Source: Bacteroidia bacterium
Lineage (GTDB): Bacteria; Bacteroidota; Bacteroidia; AKYH767-A; OLB10
Direction of reading: 5' to 3'
Length of the DNA: 64,000 nucleotides
Assembly: GCA_037045145.1 (NCBI GenBank)
Contig: JBAOIA010000011.1
Location: forward strand, 1,860,001-1,924,000
A model generated the notes under the pieces. It was not told where the DNA came from. It did not search any database and was given only the letters and a program-made list of their open reading frames with translations. The position numbers were made by a program, and so were the translations under genes. Of this stretch, positions 41,871 through 51,299 are shown in pieces (within the stretch, counting starts at the first letter, position 1; every line of letters starts with the position of its first letter).

Positions 41871-44800
41871 AATTTTATTTTCTCGCTTTTTATTGATTTC
41901 TTTTTTTGCATACTGCAATTCGATTTATGCTGTTACAAAAACTACAACGACTTCCGGTAGTTGGAACAATCCTGCTATATGGTCACCGGTTGGAGTTCCG
42001 GCTTCTTCAGATGATGTTGTTATATCCTCTGCACAAAACATTACAGTATCACAACAATCATTCTGTAAATCGCTTACAGTCTCTGGCAATGCAATGCTTA
42101 GTTTATCACCTTCTGTTTCGCTTCAGATAAATGGAGGTGTCAGCATTTCTGGCACGCTGGATATGAATGGAGGAAACATCAAGCAAGTTCAAAGTGGCGC
42201 TTTATTGCAAATTGGCGCTTTAGGTAAATTGATTTGGAATCCGGGTGACAACAGCTTGGCTGGGGCATCACTTTTAACAAATTCTGTTGAGTCCTTCAAT
42301 GAAAAATCAACAATAGAAATCAAGAAATGGTATTCTTATGCTACTGTACCATTAGCCTCTGTAGTAACAGGCAATTTTGGAAATATCACAATCAGCACGC
42401 AGGTGGGAAGCACTTTGTTTGAGTGGAATCAAGATAATCAATTCGAGAGCCATCAGATTAAAGGCACACTAACAATAATCAATGGATGGGTTGTGTTGGA
42501 TAAGTCAGGAAGAATTTCCGACACTAAAATCGGTAAGATAATCTTACCTAATGTAAATTCTGTTCTTGAATTTCATAGCGGTAATCATCCATCATCATTC
42601 AAAGTTACAACTGATAGTATAGCAAACATTGGTGGTGAAATAACAGGAATTCTAAATGGTGAAGGTAATGTAACACTGAACACAAACGGTGGCTTTCTGA
42701 ATATGGGAAATGTAGAGTTAATCTATAATAAAGGAACTTTAAATACGTCTAATGGAAATGCAAAACTCAATGTCGGAGGCAAGTACATGCAAACGCATGG
42801 AGACTTAAGAGGAGTCTTTAATCTCTCTTCAACATCTGCCGGAAATGCTGAGCTTAAATTTAATTCACTCGAAATGACAGGAGGTTTGTTGTTTGCATAT
42901 TATGCTTGTAATGCTTCAGGAGCATTAAATTCTGTTACTGTTACAAATGATTTGATTCTTAATTTATCTAATGCATCAGACAAATTCAGAGTTAATGGAC
43001 TTACAACATTGGCTGGTCAATACAGCAAATCGCGTTCATTATTAAAAGTTGATGGTAACCTGATTCTATCCGGTAATGCAGCAGCTGAGTTTACATCAAG
43101 TGGAAGTGTAGGTGCAGAAGAAAATAGAATTAAAGGAGATGTAAATATTTCAGGACTAAACAGCAACTTCAACATGGGCAGCCATGCAGTTATTTTATCT
43201 GTTAATGGTGACGTTAACATTAATGGAGGAAATACTTGTTTTTCTAAAACACCTGGTATTTCACAAGTTAGCGTTAATAGAAATTTCTCTCTGCAGTCAG
43301 GCACTTTTGTTTTAAAGGGTCATGAAGGTATGTCTGAACTTATTTTGAACGGTGCATACTCGCAAACCGGTGGTGTATTCTACTTGCACTCGAATACATT
43401 ATCGGCAACTAATGATTCTGTGAAAGTTTATTTTAAAAGCTCATTTCGACAGTGGAATGGGATTATAAATTTTGATGATAATCCTGTTGGGGGTAAGTCT
43501 GTGCTATATATTCAGGGTAATGAATTTATTGCTAAAGGCAGCTCTTTGATTACAAGAGCAGGAACAGGGTCTGCTTTTGGAGCTATGGTATTTGGTACCA
43601 ATGGAGATTTGAATTACCAACGAAGTGCTGCATCAGTAATTGATCAGATTAAACAAAGTATAGTAGCAAAATGTAAACTTAATGTTACAGAAGGTAACAT
43701 GTTACTCAGTAGTCACAATCAGCCTTCAGTTGACTTTTTAAAGGTAGAATCGGCTGCAACCTTGAATTTGCTAAGTGCACAAATAAAGTCGAATCTAAAA
43801 TATCAGAATACAGGTTTGACAGTTGCTGCCGGAGGTACAATTCAGACCGCAAATGCTAAAGGATTTTTTAACACGTTTGGAACTGCCGCAGTATGCAGCA
43901 ATGGTAATTTGAATTATTTTCTTGACAAAAACAGTATTATTGAATATGAAGGAAGTAATCGAATTATTACAGGTTCTGGTTTTGGTGATTTCGATAAAGA
44001 GCAACATAAGTATGGTATTTTAAGAGTTAGTGGAAGTGCAGTTTTGTTATCCAATGTTGACATTCGTAATAGTATTGAATTAGGCAATTCAACAATTAAG
44101 CTGAATCAAAAAACTTTGACCTTGGAAAATGGTAGCACCAATGCATTTTCGGCTACCGGAGGATCATTAATTTGCACTTCAGAAGCAGATAAGTTTCTTT
44201 GGAAAAACATGAAAGGTGGAAGTAGTTATACAATCCCTTTCTCAAGTGATGGTAAGGTAGTTTCTAATGTTGTAGTGAAGCCGATTGTTTCAGGTGATAT
44301 TTCAATGTATAACTATACTGCAAGTCCAATTGCAGAACACTTACCTGATGGAATACAGCCACTAATTGTTGATGGAAAAGATGTAACCAATGAATCTTTA
44401 GCAAATCGTATTATTGGTTTCGACTCAAAAGCTAAAGCGAATATTACATTTCGTGTTTACAAGAATGAAATTCCTGACTTTAATAAAGGTGATTCAATTT
44501 CTTTGTTAAAAAATAGCGGACAGTGGGAGGCAACACCATTCAGCACCATTGGTGGTGAACAAAATCCAATTTCTATTCAAGCAACAAATATTAATGCCAA
44601 CTCAGTATTTGCATTTAGTTCTGGTATAGGACTTAAATTTTCCGATAATACAAATGGAAATAGTAATGCTCAAAATAGTTTTAGTGTAGAGCAGATTTCA
44701 CCGGTACCTTTTAGTGATTTTATAAACGTAAACATTAATGCTCCAACAACAGGTTTAGTAAACTTGACAATTGTAGGCTCTGATGGTCGCGAGCTTAGAA

Positions 44801-44934
44801 AGCAACAGTATGAGGTTTCATCAGGAAAAAACTTACTAACGCAAAGTAATCTTAGTGGCTTGCCCACAGGAGTGTATTTTATTCAGATAAATGGATTTAA
44901 GCAAACTGTTACAAAGAAAATAATGCGGCAATAA
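41851..44934 (+). CDS. Large T9SS cargo with SGSWNNPAIW-type repeat and beta-rich body
   Basis: This 1027-residue protein has a signal peptide (about 1-27, ending NSIYA). An N-terminal segment SGSWNNPAIWSPVGVPASSDDVVI (about 35-58) is a motif common in Bacteroidota adhesins. A very long body (about 60-930) of short Gly/Asn-rich beta rungs suggests a parallel beta-solenoid. The end is a T9SS type A C-terminal domain (about 945-1027: ISPVPFSDFINVNI, LPTGVYFIQI, tail TKKIMRQ). No catalytic signature is visible, so it is probably structural or adhesive. It follows the signalling operon after a terminator and may be a target of that system. Confidence 0.85.
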   Translation: MSTSRIKILFSRFLLISFFAYCNSIYAVTKTTTTSGSWNNPAIWSPVGVPASSDDVVISSAQNITVSQQSFCKSLTVSGNAMLSLSPSVSLQINGGVSISGTLDMNGGNIKQVQSGALLQIGALGKLIWNPGDNSLAGASLLTNSVESFNEKSTIEIKKWYSYATVPLASVVTGNFGNITISTQVGSTLFEWNQDNQFESHQIKGTLTIINGWVVLDKSGRISDTKIGKIILPNVNSVLEFHSGNHPSSFKVTTDSIANIGGEITGILNGEGNVTLNTNGGFLNMGNVELIYNKGTLNTSNGNAKLNVGGKYMQTHGDLRGVFNLSSTSAGNAELKFNSLEMTGGLLFAYYACNASGALNSVTVTNDLILNLSNASDKFRVNGLTTLAGQYSKSRSLLKVDGNLILSGNAAAEFTSSGSVGAEENRIKGDVNISGLNSNFNMGSHAVILSVNGDVNINGGNTCFSKTPGISQVSVNRNFSLQSGTFVLKGHEGMSELILNGAYSQTGGVFYLHSNTLSATNDSVKVYFKSSFRQWNGIINFDDNPVGGKSVLYIQGNEFIAKGSSLITRAGTGSAFGAMVFGTNGDLNYQRSAASVIDQIKQSIVAKCKLNVTEGNMLLSSHNQPSVDFLKVESAATLNLLSAQIKSNLKYQNTGLTVAAGGTIQTANAKGFFNTFGTAAVCSNGNLNYFLDKNSIIEYEGSNRIITGSGFGDFDKEQHKYGILRVSGSAVLLSNVDIRNSIELGNSTIKLNQKTLTLENGSTNAFSATGGSLICTSEADKFLWKNMKGGSSYTIPFSSDGKVVSNVVVKPIVSGDISMYNYTASPIAEHLPDGIQPLIVDGKDVTNESLANRIIGFDSKAKANITFRVYKNEIPDFNKGDSISLLKNSGQWEATPFSTIGGEQNPISIQATNINANSVFAFSSGIGLKFSDNTNGNSNAQNSFSVEQISPVPFSDFINVNINAPTTGLVNLTIVGSDGRELRKQQYEVSSGKNLLTQSNLSGLPTGVYFIQINGFKQTVTKKIMRQ

Positions 44935-44973
44935 TGAAATGTAAGAAATCCGAAATTTCGATTTAAGTTTTTA

Positions 44974-44996
44974 CAACCTTTTTTATCCTATAAGAG
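44974..44996 (+). promoter_or_regulatory. Promoter-like region before the lectin-fold protein gene
   Basis: CAACCTTTTTT at 44974-44984 followed by TATAAGA near 44990-44996, 36 nt before the ATG at 45032. It shares its core with 41538-41566, although the internal spacing differs. Confidence 0.25.
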
Positions 44997-45031
44997 TATA
45001 ATCAAAAGGTTCATTCTATAAATTTATTATT

Positions 45032-46171
45032 ATGGCAAGAAAATTAAAACTCCGTCAACGACAAAAAATGTCCCTAATGCATAAGGCAATTTTTGTAACT
45101 GCCGGAACATCAATAATGGGATTGGCAGTATATCTTACTGTCGTAATGAATACTTCCAATGTGACAGATTCGCGCGCTGGAGCACTTACCAATATGATTC
45201 AGGGTTATGATGTAAATAACGGTGAAGTGATTTGTGCATTTGACTGGAATGGTGATGACCCTACAAAGGCAAGTAAAGGGCCAGATGCCATTAAAATAAG
45301 CCCGTTTGCTGCAGTGATGTCAGAAGGCGTTGAAGGAACAAACGGATTGAGTGCCGGGAAGAGTAAAGATGGAATTGATTTGACTATTCCTACAGATAAT
45401 TATTTTAATACTGATGGGATTGACATAAGTTTTGATTACAAAAGGTTAGACGATGAATGCGACTTTATCAGTCGTGGGCGATATTTTAATTTTGGAATGA
45501 AAAAGGGGAAATTAGTTATTGCATATCGTGTAAACCTGGAAAAGGGTAGAAGTTATTCTGTGAATGAAACAACAAACTATGAGTTGATAAAAGATAATGA
45601 TTTCAGAAATTACCGTTTTGTATATAATCCGAATACGGGCAAAGGTGAAATTATGGTTGACGATGTTGTTGTCTGGAATTATCAGGGGCCAAAAGAACGT
45701 TCAATGTTCTGGAAAAATTCTGACAATATTGTGATTGCAAAAAACATGTGTGGTGGAGGAACAGATAAAACTATACTTGACAATTTTATTATCCGTAGTA
45801 CAACGCATGTACAACAGCTACCAATTACATTACTTTCATTTCAGGCTGAGGCTCGCGATCATCATGTGATGGTAAGTTGGTACACCTCACGCGAAACAGA
45901 TATAGATTCCTTTATAGTTGAACGTTCTGTTGATGCAATAGAATATCAGAAAATTGGAGCTATAAAGGCTAATGGAAATTCAGAAGTATTGCGTGCTTAT
46001 GCATTTGTTGATAAAACTCCTTTGGAAAACAAGATTGCCTATTACAGGTTGATGCCTTCAAACAAACCATTAAAATCAATAGCGGTGCCGATTATAGGTT
46101 ATCGTTATAGGATGAACCACCCGGAAACAGCATTTAATCCGGCTGATTATCCAGCTGACACGGTGAAATAG
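45032..46171 (+). CDS. Membrane-anchored protein with LamG/concanavalin-like and FN3-like domains
   Basis: The 379 residues comprise a basic N-terminus, one membrane helix (about 18-40, AIFVTAGTSIMGLAVYLTVVM), a concanavalin-like/LamG beta-sandwich (about 60-255; GIDISFDYKRLDDECDFISRG, VIAYRVNL, GEIMVDDVVVWNY) and an FN3-like domain (about 265-350, LPITLLSFQAEARDHHVMVSWYTSRETDIDSFIVERS). The latter is the segment that usually precedes T9SS domains, but here no T9SS C-terminal domain follows. The protein would thus be held at the inner membrane facing the periplasm, which is unusual for this domain set. A glycan or cell-wall binding role is possible. Confidence 0.7.
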   Translation: MARKLKLRQRQKMSLMHKAIFVTAGTSIMGLAVYLTVVMNTSNVTDSRAGALTNMIQGYDVNNGEVICAFDWNGDDPTKASKGPDAIKISPFAAVMSEGVEGTNGLSAGKSKDGIDLTIPTDNYFNTDGIDISFDYKRLDDECDFISRGRYFNFGMKKGKLVIAYRVNLEKGRSYSVNETTNYELIKDNDFRNYRFVYNPNTGKGEIMVDDVVVWNYQGPKERSMFWKNSDNIVIAKNMCGGGTDKTILDNFIIRSTTHVQQLPITLLSFQAEARDHHVMVSWYTSRETDIDSFIVERSVDAIEYQKIGAIKANGNSEVLRAYAFVDKTPLENKIAYYRLMPSNKPLKSIAVPIIGYRYRMNHPETAFNPADYPADTVK

Positions 46172-46189
46172 ATTTTATCCGTTACAAAG

Positions 46190-46219
46190 AAGAGGCATTC
46201 AGGTTAATGATTGCCTCTT
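46190..46219. terminator. Bidirectional hairpin between converging genes
   Basis: AAGAGGCA (46190-46197) and TGCCTCTT (46212-46219) pair perfectly with a 14-nt loop between the lectin-fold gene and the LptF/G-type permease gene. T runs are short on both sides. Confidence 0.5.
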
Positions 46220-46220
46220 G

Positions 46221-47303
46221 TTATTTAGGTGCTTTTCGTAATAAGTATAAAGCAATAACTGCATACACAAAATTAGGTATCCATACTGCAACTACTGCAG
46301 GCAGGTTTCCATTTGTTGCAAATGTTGTACTCACCTGCATAAACATAATATAAGTGAAACTTAACAAAATGCCTGCACCTAACTGCAGCCCAACTCCACC
46401 ACGAACTTTTTTACTGGATATGGCTACGCCAATTAATGTAAGTATGAATGTTGCGAAAGGATAGGATGTTCGCCTGTACTTTTCAACTTCGTAAAAAGGA
46501 ATAACCTCTGACCCACGTTGTTTTTCTTCTTTAATATAGGTATTGAGTTCCGAAAAATCCATTGCTTCAATAAAGTTCATTCTTCTGTTAAATTCAGATG
46601 GATGTATTGATAATGCTGTATCTAATCGTATTCCTTTTTTTAATTCTTCCGTCATACCATTAATATGCCTTATGGTATAATTCTCAATGCTCCACTTTTG
46701 GGTTAATGAATCCCATGTAATTCTATCAGCCATGAGTTTAGTTACCAACTTTCCTTCTTCAAATTTTTCAAGGCTGAACATAAAACCGGTGTTGGCTTTG
46801 TTGTCATAGCTTTCAAAATAAACAAACTCACCGGGTTTTATCTGCCGATGAATATTTCTACCGCGATAGACATAAGGATTTTTAATATAAATATTTTCGA
46901 ATTGAAGCCGTACGAGGTTTGCATGCGGAATCACCCAGTTGTTTAAATAAAAAGAAGCTATTGCTATGACTGTAGCGGAGATAATATAGGGTCGAAGAAA
47001 ACGGTTAAAACTGATACCGCTGTTTAAAATGGCAATAATTTCTGTCTGCCCCGCCATTTTGGAAGTGAAAAAAATAACTGAAATAAAAACAAATAATGGG
47101 CTGAATAAATTGGCAAAATAGGGAATGAAGTTCAGGTAATAATCAAATGCAATGGCTTTTAAAGGAGCATGTCTCTCAATAAAATCATCTACTTTTTCAG
47201 AAATATCAAATACAACGGCAATACAAACAATTAGTCCTATGGCAAAAAGAAAAGTGCCTAAAAACTTCTTGATGATGTAGAGATCTAAGATTTTTACCTT
47301 CAA
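46221..47303 (-). CDS. LptF/LptG family LPS export permease
   Basis: This 360-residue YjgP/YjgQ-type permease has three N-terminal membrane helices (about 15-35, 55-80, 100-120), a periplasmic beta-jellyroll domain (about 130-265) and three C-terminal helices (about 270-355). It begins ILDLYIIKKFLGTFLFA, a family hallmark. The start is TTG at 47303, because no in-frame ATG exists before the first helix. It would work with LptB and a partner to pull LPS from the inner membrane toward LptD (encoded here at 6805-9336). Whether it is LptF or LptG cannot be decided by eye. Confidence 0.88.
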   Translation of the reverse strand: MKVKILDLYIIKKFLGTFLFAIGLIVCIAVVFDISEKVDDFIERHAPLKAIAFDYYLNFIPYFANLFSPLFVFISVIFFTSKMAGQTEIIAILNSGISFNRFLRPYIISATVIAIASFYLNNWVIPHANLVRLQFENIYIKNPYVYRGRNIHRQIKPGEFVYFESYDNKANTGFMFSLEKFEEGKLVTKLMADRITWDSLTQKWSIENYTIRHINGMTEELKKGIRLDTALSIHPSEFNRRMNFIEAMDFSELNTYIKEEKQRGSEVIPFYEVEKYRRTSYPFATFILTLIGVAISSKKVRGGVGLQLGAGILLSFTYIMFMQVSTTFATNGNLPAVVAVWIPNFVYAVIALYLLRKAPK

Positions 47304-47319
47304 TGCAAATTATTTGGCG

Positions 47320-47327
47320 CAAAACTA
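47320..47327 (-). promoter_or_regulatory. -7 box for the LptF/G-type gene
   Basis: TAGTTTTG on the minus strand matches TAnnTTTG and lies 17 nt from the TTG start, leaving a leader of about 10 nt, which supports the TTG start. Confidence 0.5.
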
Positions 47328-47440
47328 AATTAAATCACCTATCTTTAATAACAAGAATTGGGATGATTATAGTTAATAAAAAGTTGACCGCATTCAAAAT
47401 ACCCACTTGTGACGGTGTATTTTAGCCACAAAAATCAGGA

Positions 47441-48817
47441 ATGAGATATCATTTTATTGCTATTGCAGGAAGTGCTATGCATAATTTGGCACTTGCCTTA
47501 CATCAACTGGGTCATGAAGTGTCGGGTAGTGATGATGAAATTGTTGAACCTGCAAAGACAAGATTGGCCAAAGCAGGTATTTTACCGGAAAAAACAGGGT
47601 GGTTTCCAGAAAAAATAAATAGCGAAATTGATGCTGTTATTTTAGGCATGCATGCCCGGGCCGATAATCCTGAACTTACAGAAGCCATTCGGAAAAATAT
47701 AAAAGTGTTTTCATATCCTGAATTTTTATTTGAGCACTCAAAAAATAAAACCAGAGTTGTAATTGGTGGCAGCCATGGAAAAACTACCATTACTTCAATG
47801 ATTCTACATGTTTTGAAAACATCAGGAATTAATTTTGATTTTATGGTAGGCGCACAGCTTGATGGCTTTGATACTATGGTTAAATTATCTAACGATGCGA
47901 AGTTTATAATTTTAGAGGGAGATGAGTATTTATCCTCACCAATTGACAGACGCCCTAAGTTTCATTTATATCATGCCCATATCGGTCTCATTAGTGGCAT
48001 AGCCTGGGATCATATTAATGTATTTCCATCACTTGATATTTATGAAGAACAATTCAGGATTTTTGCAAGAGAAATTCCACAGGATGGAAAATTGTTTTAT
48101 TGTCTGAATGATGCAACAGTAAAAAGAGTTTGTGAAGATAAAGAAGTGAGAGCAACAAAATTTGGCTATTCTATTCCCAAATATATTATCAGAAATGGTA
48201 AGACAATAATCTATGATGATATAGGTAATGAAGTACCACTTCAAGTTTTTGGAGAACATAATCTGATGAATCTTGAAGGTGCTCGACTAATTTGTAAATC
48301 AATAGGTGTTAGCAACGATGTATTTTATAATGCACTGAAATCTTTTAAGGGAGCAGCCAAACGGCTTGAACTGCTTGCTGAGAATGATCAGTTTGCTGTT
48401 TATAAAGATTTTGCCCATTCACCATCAAAACTTAAAGCAACATTAGAAGCTGTACGCAAGCAATTTCCCGATAGAAAGTTAATTGCCTGTTTGGAGTTGC
48501 ACACATTCAGCAGTTTGAATGAGAATTTTCTTAATGAGTATAAAGGCACAATGGCTGATGCCGATGTAGCAATTGTCTATTTTAATCCCAAAACTATTGA
48601 GCATAAGAAATTACCTCCAATAACTTCTGAAAAAATTTTCCTGTCTTTTGATAGGAACGACATAAAGGTTATGAACGATTCAATGCAATTGATGGATTAT
48701 CTGAATTCAGAAGACAAACAACAAGTCGTTTATTTAATGATGAGTTCGGGAACTTTTGATGGATTAGATTTAAAATCTTTTGCAGAAAGTTTAAATACCT
48801 CTCATCAGGGAGTGTAA
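47441..48817 (+). CDS. mpl: Mpl: UDP-N-acetylmuramate:L-Ala-gamma-D-Glu-meso-diaminopimelate ligase
   Basis: At 458 residues it is a Mur ligase with three domains: N-terminal UDP-binding (YHFIAIAGSAMHNLALAL, shorter than MurC's GIGGxGM), a central ATPase with GGSHGKTTITSM (about 106-117) and EGDEYLSS, and a C-terminal domain. GSAMHNLA and the EGDEY motif fit Mpl rather than MurC. It reattaches recycled tripeptide to UDP-MurNAc in peptidoglycan recycling. The stop codon abuts the stop codon of the converging esterase gene with no gap. TATTTTAG upstream (near 47418) may be its -7 box. Confidence 0.88.
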   Translation: MRYHFIAIAGSAMHNLALALHQLGHEVSGSDDEIVEPAKTRLAKAGILPEKTGWFPEKINSEIDAVILGMHARADNPELTEAIRKNIKVFSYPEFLFEHSKNKTRVVIGGSHGKTTITSMILHVLKTSGINFDFMVGAQLDGFDTMVKLSNDAKFIILEGDEYLSSPIDRRPKFHLYHAHIGLISGIAWDHINVFPSLDIYEEQFRIFAREIPQDGKLFYCLNDATVKRVCEDKEVRATKFGYSIPKYIIRNGKTIIYDDIGNEVPLQVFGEHNLMNLEGARLICKSIGVSNDVFYNALKSFKGAAKRLELLAENDQFAVYKDFAHSPSKLKATLEAVRKQFPDRKLIACLELHTFSSLNENFLNEYKGTMADADVAIVYFNPKTIEHKKLPPITSEKIFLSFDRNDIKVMNDSMQLMDYLNSEDKQQVVYLMMSSGTFDGLDLKSFAESLNTSHQGV

Positions 48818-49642
48818 TTAATAAATGTCAACTTTTCTTTTATTCCCAAATGCCCAACACAAAAACAGGGGTAGGGCTGCCGACCATGTTGACTGATTAT
48901 GTTGCCCTTCGGGAATTTCAACATATTTAATATTTTTTGAAGGAACACCTTTTTGTTTCATTTCAAGAATCAAGTCACGAGCATCATCAATAGAATCTAT
49001 AATGCCATTTTTGTTCCTGTCGGCAATTTCATCTTTAGTGCCGGTTTGAATCCAGCACTTTATTGCCGGTGCTGATTTACTTTTTCTAACAACCTGATGT
49101 ATAATTCTGTCGTCATCTGTATATCCATCTTCGTATGATTTTTTTCTCCACCAAAAGCTGCCACTAAAAACACCTGCTGATTCAAAAACTGAAGAATGGT
49201 TCCATGCCAAATCAAAAGCTGTTAATCCACTCAATGAAAACCCTGCTATTGCGGTTTTGGATGGTGTAAATTTTATTCCTGTAAAACTGCTGCAATGGGC
49301 AATAAGTTCTTCAACTATAAATTTTGAAAATTGTTTTGCCTTTTTCCCTCGCTTTAAATAGTCAGCCTTGCCTGCCACACCATATTCCTGCATTCTGTTT
49401 TTGTTTGCGTGAATAGCAATTACAATGATTGATTTTATTTTTTTTAATTGCGACAATTTCTGAAGTGTGTCTTTTAGGTGTAACAATTCTGCATCCTGGC
49501 CATCAAGCAAAAATAAAATATCGGAACTATCAGAGTATTTTGCAGGCAAGTAGTAGTCAATGCGAACATCACGCTTGAGAAACTTGCTTGAAAAGAGAGT
49601 TGATATTATATCGTACTTCCACTCAGACTTAGGTAATAACAT
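48818..49642 (-). CDS. Putative esterase (alpha/beta hydrolase, esterase D/Fes-like)
   Basis: The protein has 274 residues and no signal peptide. The nucleophile elbow GFSLSG is at about 134-139, the oxyanion region near DGQD fits the family, and EGQHNQSTW near the end supplies the catalytic His. An insertion DRNKNGIIDSIDD (about 206-218) matches an EF-hand-like calcium loop (D-x-N-x-N-G-x-I-D-x-x-D). Related enzymes hydrolyse esters such as enterobactin, formylglutathione or acetylxylan; the substrate here is unknown. It lies 18 nt downstream of the HerA-like gene and is probably co-transcribed. Confidence 0.8.
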   Translation of the reverse strand: MLLPKSEWKYDIISTLFSSKFLKRDVRIDYYLPAKYSDSSDILFLLDGQDAELLHLKDTLQKLSQLKKIKSIIVIAIHANKNRMQEYGVAGKADYLKRGKKAKQFSKFIVEELIAHCSSFTGIKFTPSKTAIAGFSLSGLTAFDLAWNHSSVFESAGVFSGSFWWRKKSYEDGYTDDDRIIHQVVRKSKSAPAIKCWIQTGTKDEIADRNKNGIIDSIDDARDLILEMKQKGVPSKNIKYVEIPEGQHNQSTWSAALPLFLCWAFGNKRKVDIY

Positions 49643-49660
49643 AGCTTATTAAATAAACTC

Positions 49661-51202
49661 TCAGAACCAGCCTGACTTTTTTCGTCTGGTTGCACCTAAG
49701 CCTAATGCTCCGAGTAGGCTTCTTGTAAGCACACTGGTAACCGTTCTCATCACTTGTTTTCCTGTAGAACTGTTTAATACCTGATCTAGCTGACTAGGTT
49801 CTTCTTTTACTTCAGCCTCTTTAGTCGTTTTAGTATTTTCAGCAACTTGTGTTTCTAATTTTTTTGACAATAACTCGAATGCGCTTTCCCGGTTAAGTGA
49901 TTCATTATATTTTGATGTCAGACGAGATTTTGAAATACATTTTGCTAATTCATCAGGAGTTAAAATGTCCATTCGTGATGCAGGTGTACAAAGCAGCGTA
50001 TGTGCTATTGGAGTTGGCACACCTTTTTCATTTAAAACAGTGATGGCAGCTTCACCTATACCTAAAGTCGTAAGTAACTCATCTACTTTATAATAGTCTG
50101 AAAGCGGATAGTTTTCTGCAATAAGCTTTAGTGCCTTTCTGTCATTTGCAGTAAATACCCTGAAAGCATGCTGCACTTTTAAACCCAACTGCGCCAATAC
50201 GGCAGCCGGTATATCTTCAGGTGATTGTGTAACAAAAAATACACCTATCCCTTTGGAGCGAATTAACTTTATTACTGTTTCAATCTGATCTAATAATACT
50301 TTCGATGCATTATTAAATATCAAATGTGCTTCATCTATAAAGATTACCAATCGAGGCGCATCCGGGTCTCCAACTTCAGGAAATGTTGAATAGACTTCAG
50401 CCAATAAACTCAGCATGAAAGTGGAAAATAATTTAGGCTTATCCTGAATGTCAGTCAGTCTGATGATATTTAATTTGCCATTACCATTTTCGTCAACACC
50501 TATCAGGTCTTCAACATCAAAAGACTTTTCACCAAAAAATTTCTCCGCTCCTTGCTGCTCTATTTCAATAATTTTTCGAATAATTGTAGATGCTGATGCA
50601 GTGCTAATGGCGCCATAGTCAGCTTTAATTTCATTTTTTCCTTCGTTGGTTAAAAATTGCAATACTTTTTTAAAATCTTTAAGATCAAGTAAAGGAAGTT
50701 GCTTATCATCACAGTATTTAAATATTAGGGAAACAACGCCTTGTTGTGTATCATTCAAGTCAAGGATTTTAGAAAAAAGAACAGGGCCAAATTCAGATAC
50801 TGTAGCTCGTAAGCGAACACCTTTTTCATCTGATAAAGTCAAAAACTCAACCGGAAATTGCAAGGGCTTCCAGGTAAGTCCTAATTTCTGATAGCGTTCA
50901 TCTATTTTTGGATTTGCCGTTCCCGGACTTGCCAAACCACTTAAATCGCCTTTTACATCCATTAATAAACAGGAAACACCTTTGGTAGAAAGTGATTCTG
51001 CAATACCCTGCATGGTTTTGGTTTTCCCTGTACCAGTGGCGCCTGCAATTAAACCATGACGGTTAAATGTTTTCAAAGGTGCTTTGATGAAACATCCTGT
51101 CAATGCTTCTCCTTTAAGTACCGGAGCCCCAAGTACAATACTGTCTCCTTTAAATTGATATTCTTTATTTACTACTTCCTTGAATTGTTCTGTTAAGCTC
51201 AT
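49661..51202 (-). CDS. HerA-like ATPase, DUF853 (YjgR family)
   Basis: The protein has 513 residues. Walker A GATGTGKTKTM is at about 53-63 and Walker B VIFIDEAHLIF near 290, with the R-rich STQSPEDIPA-type sensor region following (FVTQSPEDIPAAVLAQLG). These are typical of the FtsK/HerA superfamily DUF853 group. The C-terminus is a variable Lys/Glu linker and a short basic tail (RKKSGWF). HerA proteins pump DNA; the DUF853 branch has no settled role, although several members are reported with defence and repair loci. No NurA or defence partner is adjacent here; only an esterase is. Confidence 0.85.
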   Translation of the reverse strand: MSLTEQFKEVVNKEYQFKGDSIVLGAPVLKGEALTGCFIKAPLKTFNRHGLIAGATGTGKTKTMQGIAESLSTKGVSCLLMDVKGDLSGLASPGTANPKIDERYQKLGLTWKPLQFPVEFLTLSDEKGVRLRATVSEFGPVLFSKILDLNDTQQGVVSLIFKYCDDKQLPLLDLKDFKKVLQFLTNEGKNEIKADYGAISTASASTIIRKIIEIEQQGAEKFFGEKSFDVEDLIGVDENGNGKLNIIRLTDIQDKPKLFSTFMLSLLAEVYSTFPEVGDPDAPRLVIFIDEAHLIFNNASKVLLDQIETVIKLIRSKGIGVFFVTQSPEDIPAAVLAQLGLKVQHAFRVFTANDRKALKLIAENYPLSDYYKVDELLTTLGIGEAAITVLNEKGVPTPIAHTLLCTPASRMDILTPDELAKCISKSRLTSKYNESLNRESAFELLSKKLETQVAENTKTTKEAEVKEEPSQLDQVLNSSTGKQVMRTVTSVLTRSLLGALGLGATRRKKSGWF

Positions 51203-51226
51203 TTATGCTTGGTTAAAAACTGCTGA

Positions 51227-51234
51227 CAAATGTA
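51227..51234 (-). promoter_or_regulatory. -7 box for the HerA-like/esterase operon
   Basis: TACATTTG on the minus strand matches TAnnTTTG, 25 nt from the start at 51202. Confidence 0.5.
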
Positions 51235-51299
51235 TGCCTAATAAATGAAATTTAACAGAAAGGTTTATTTCTTTGCAACTTGTTATTGTATTTGACTTT

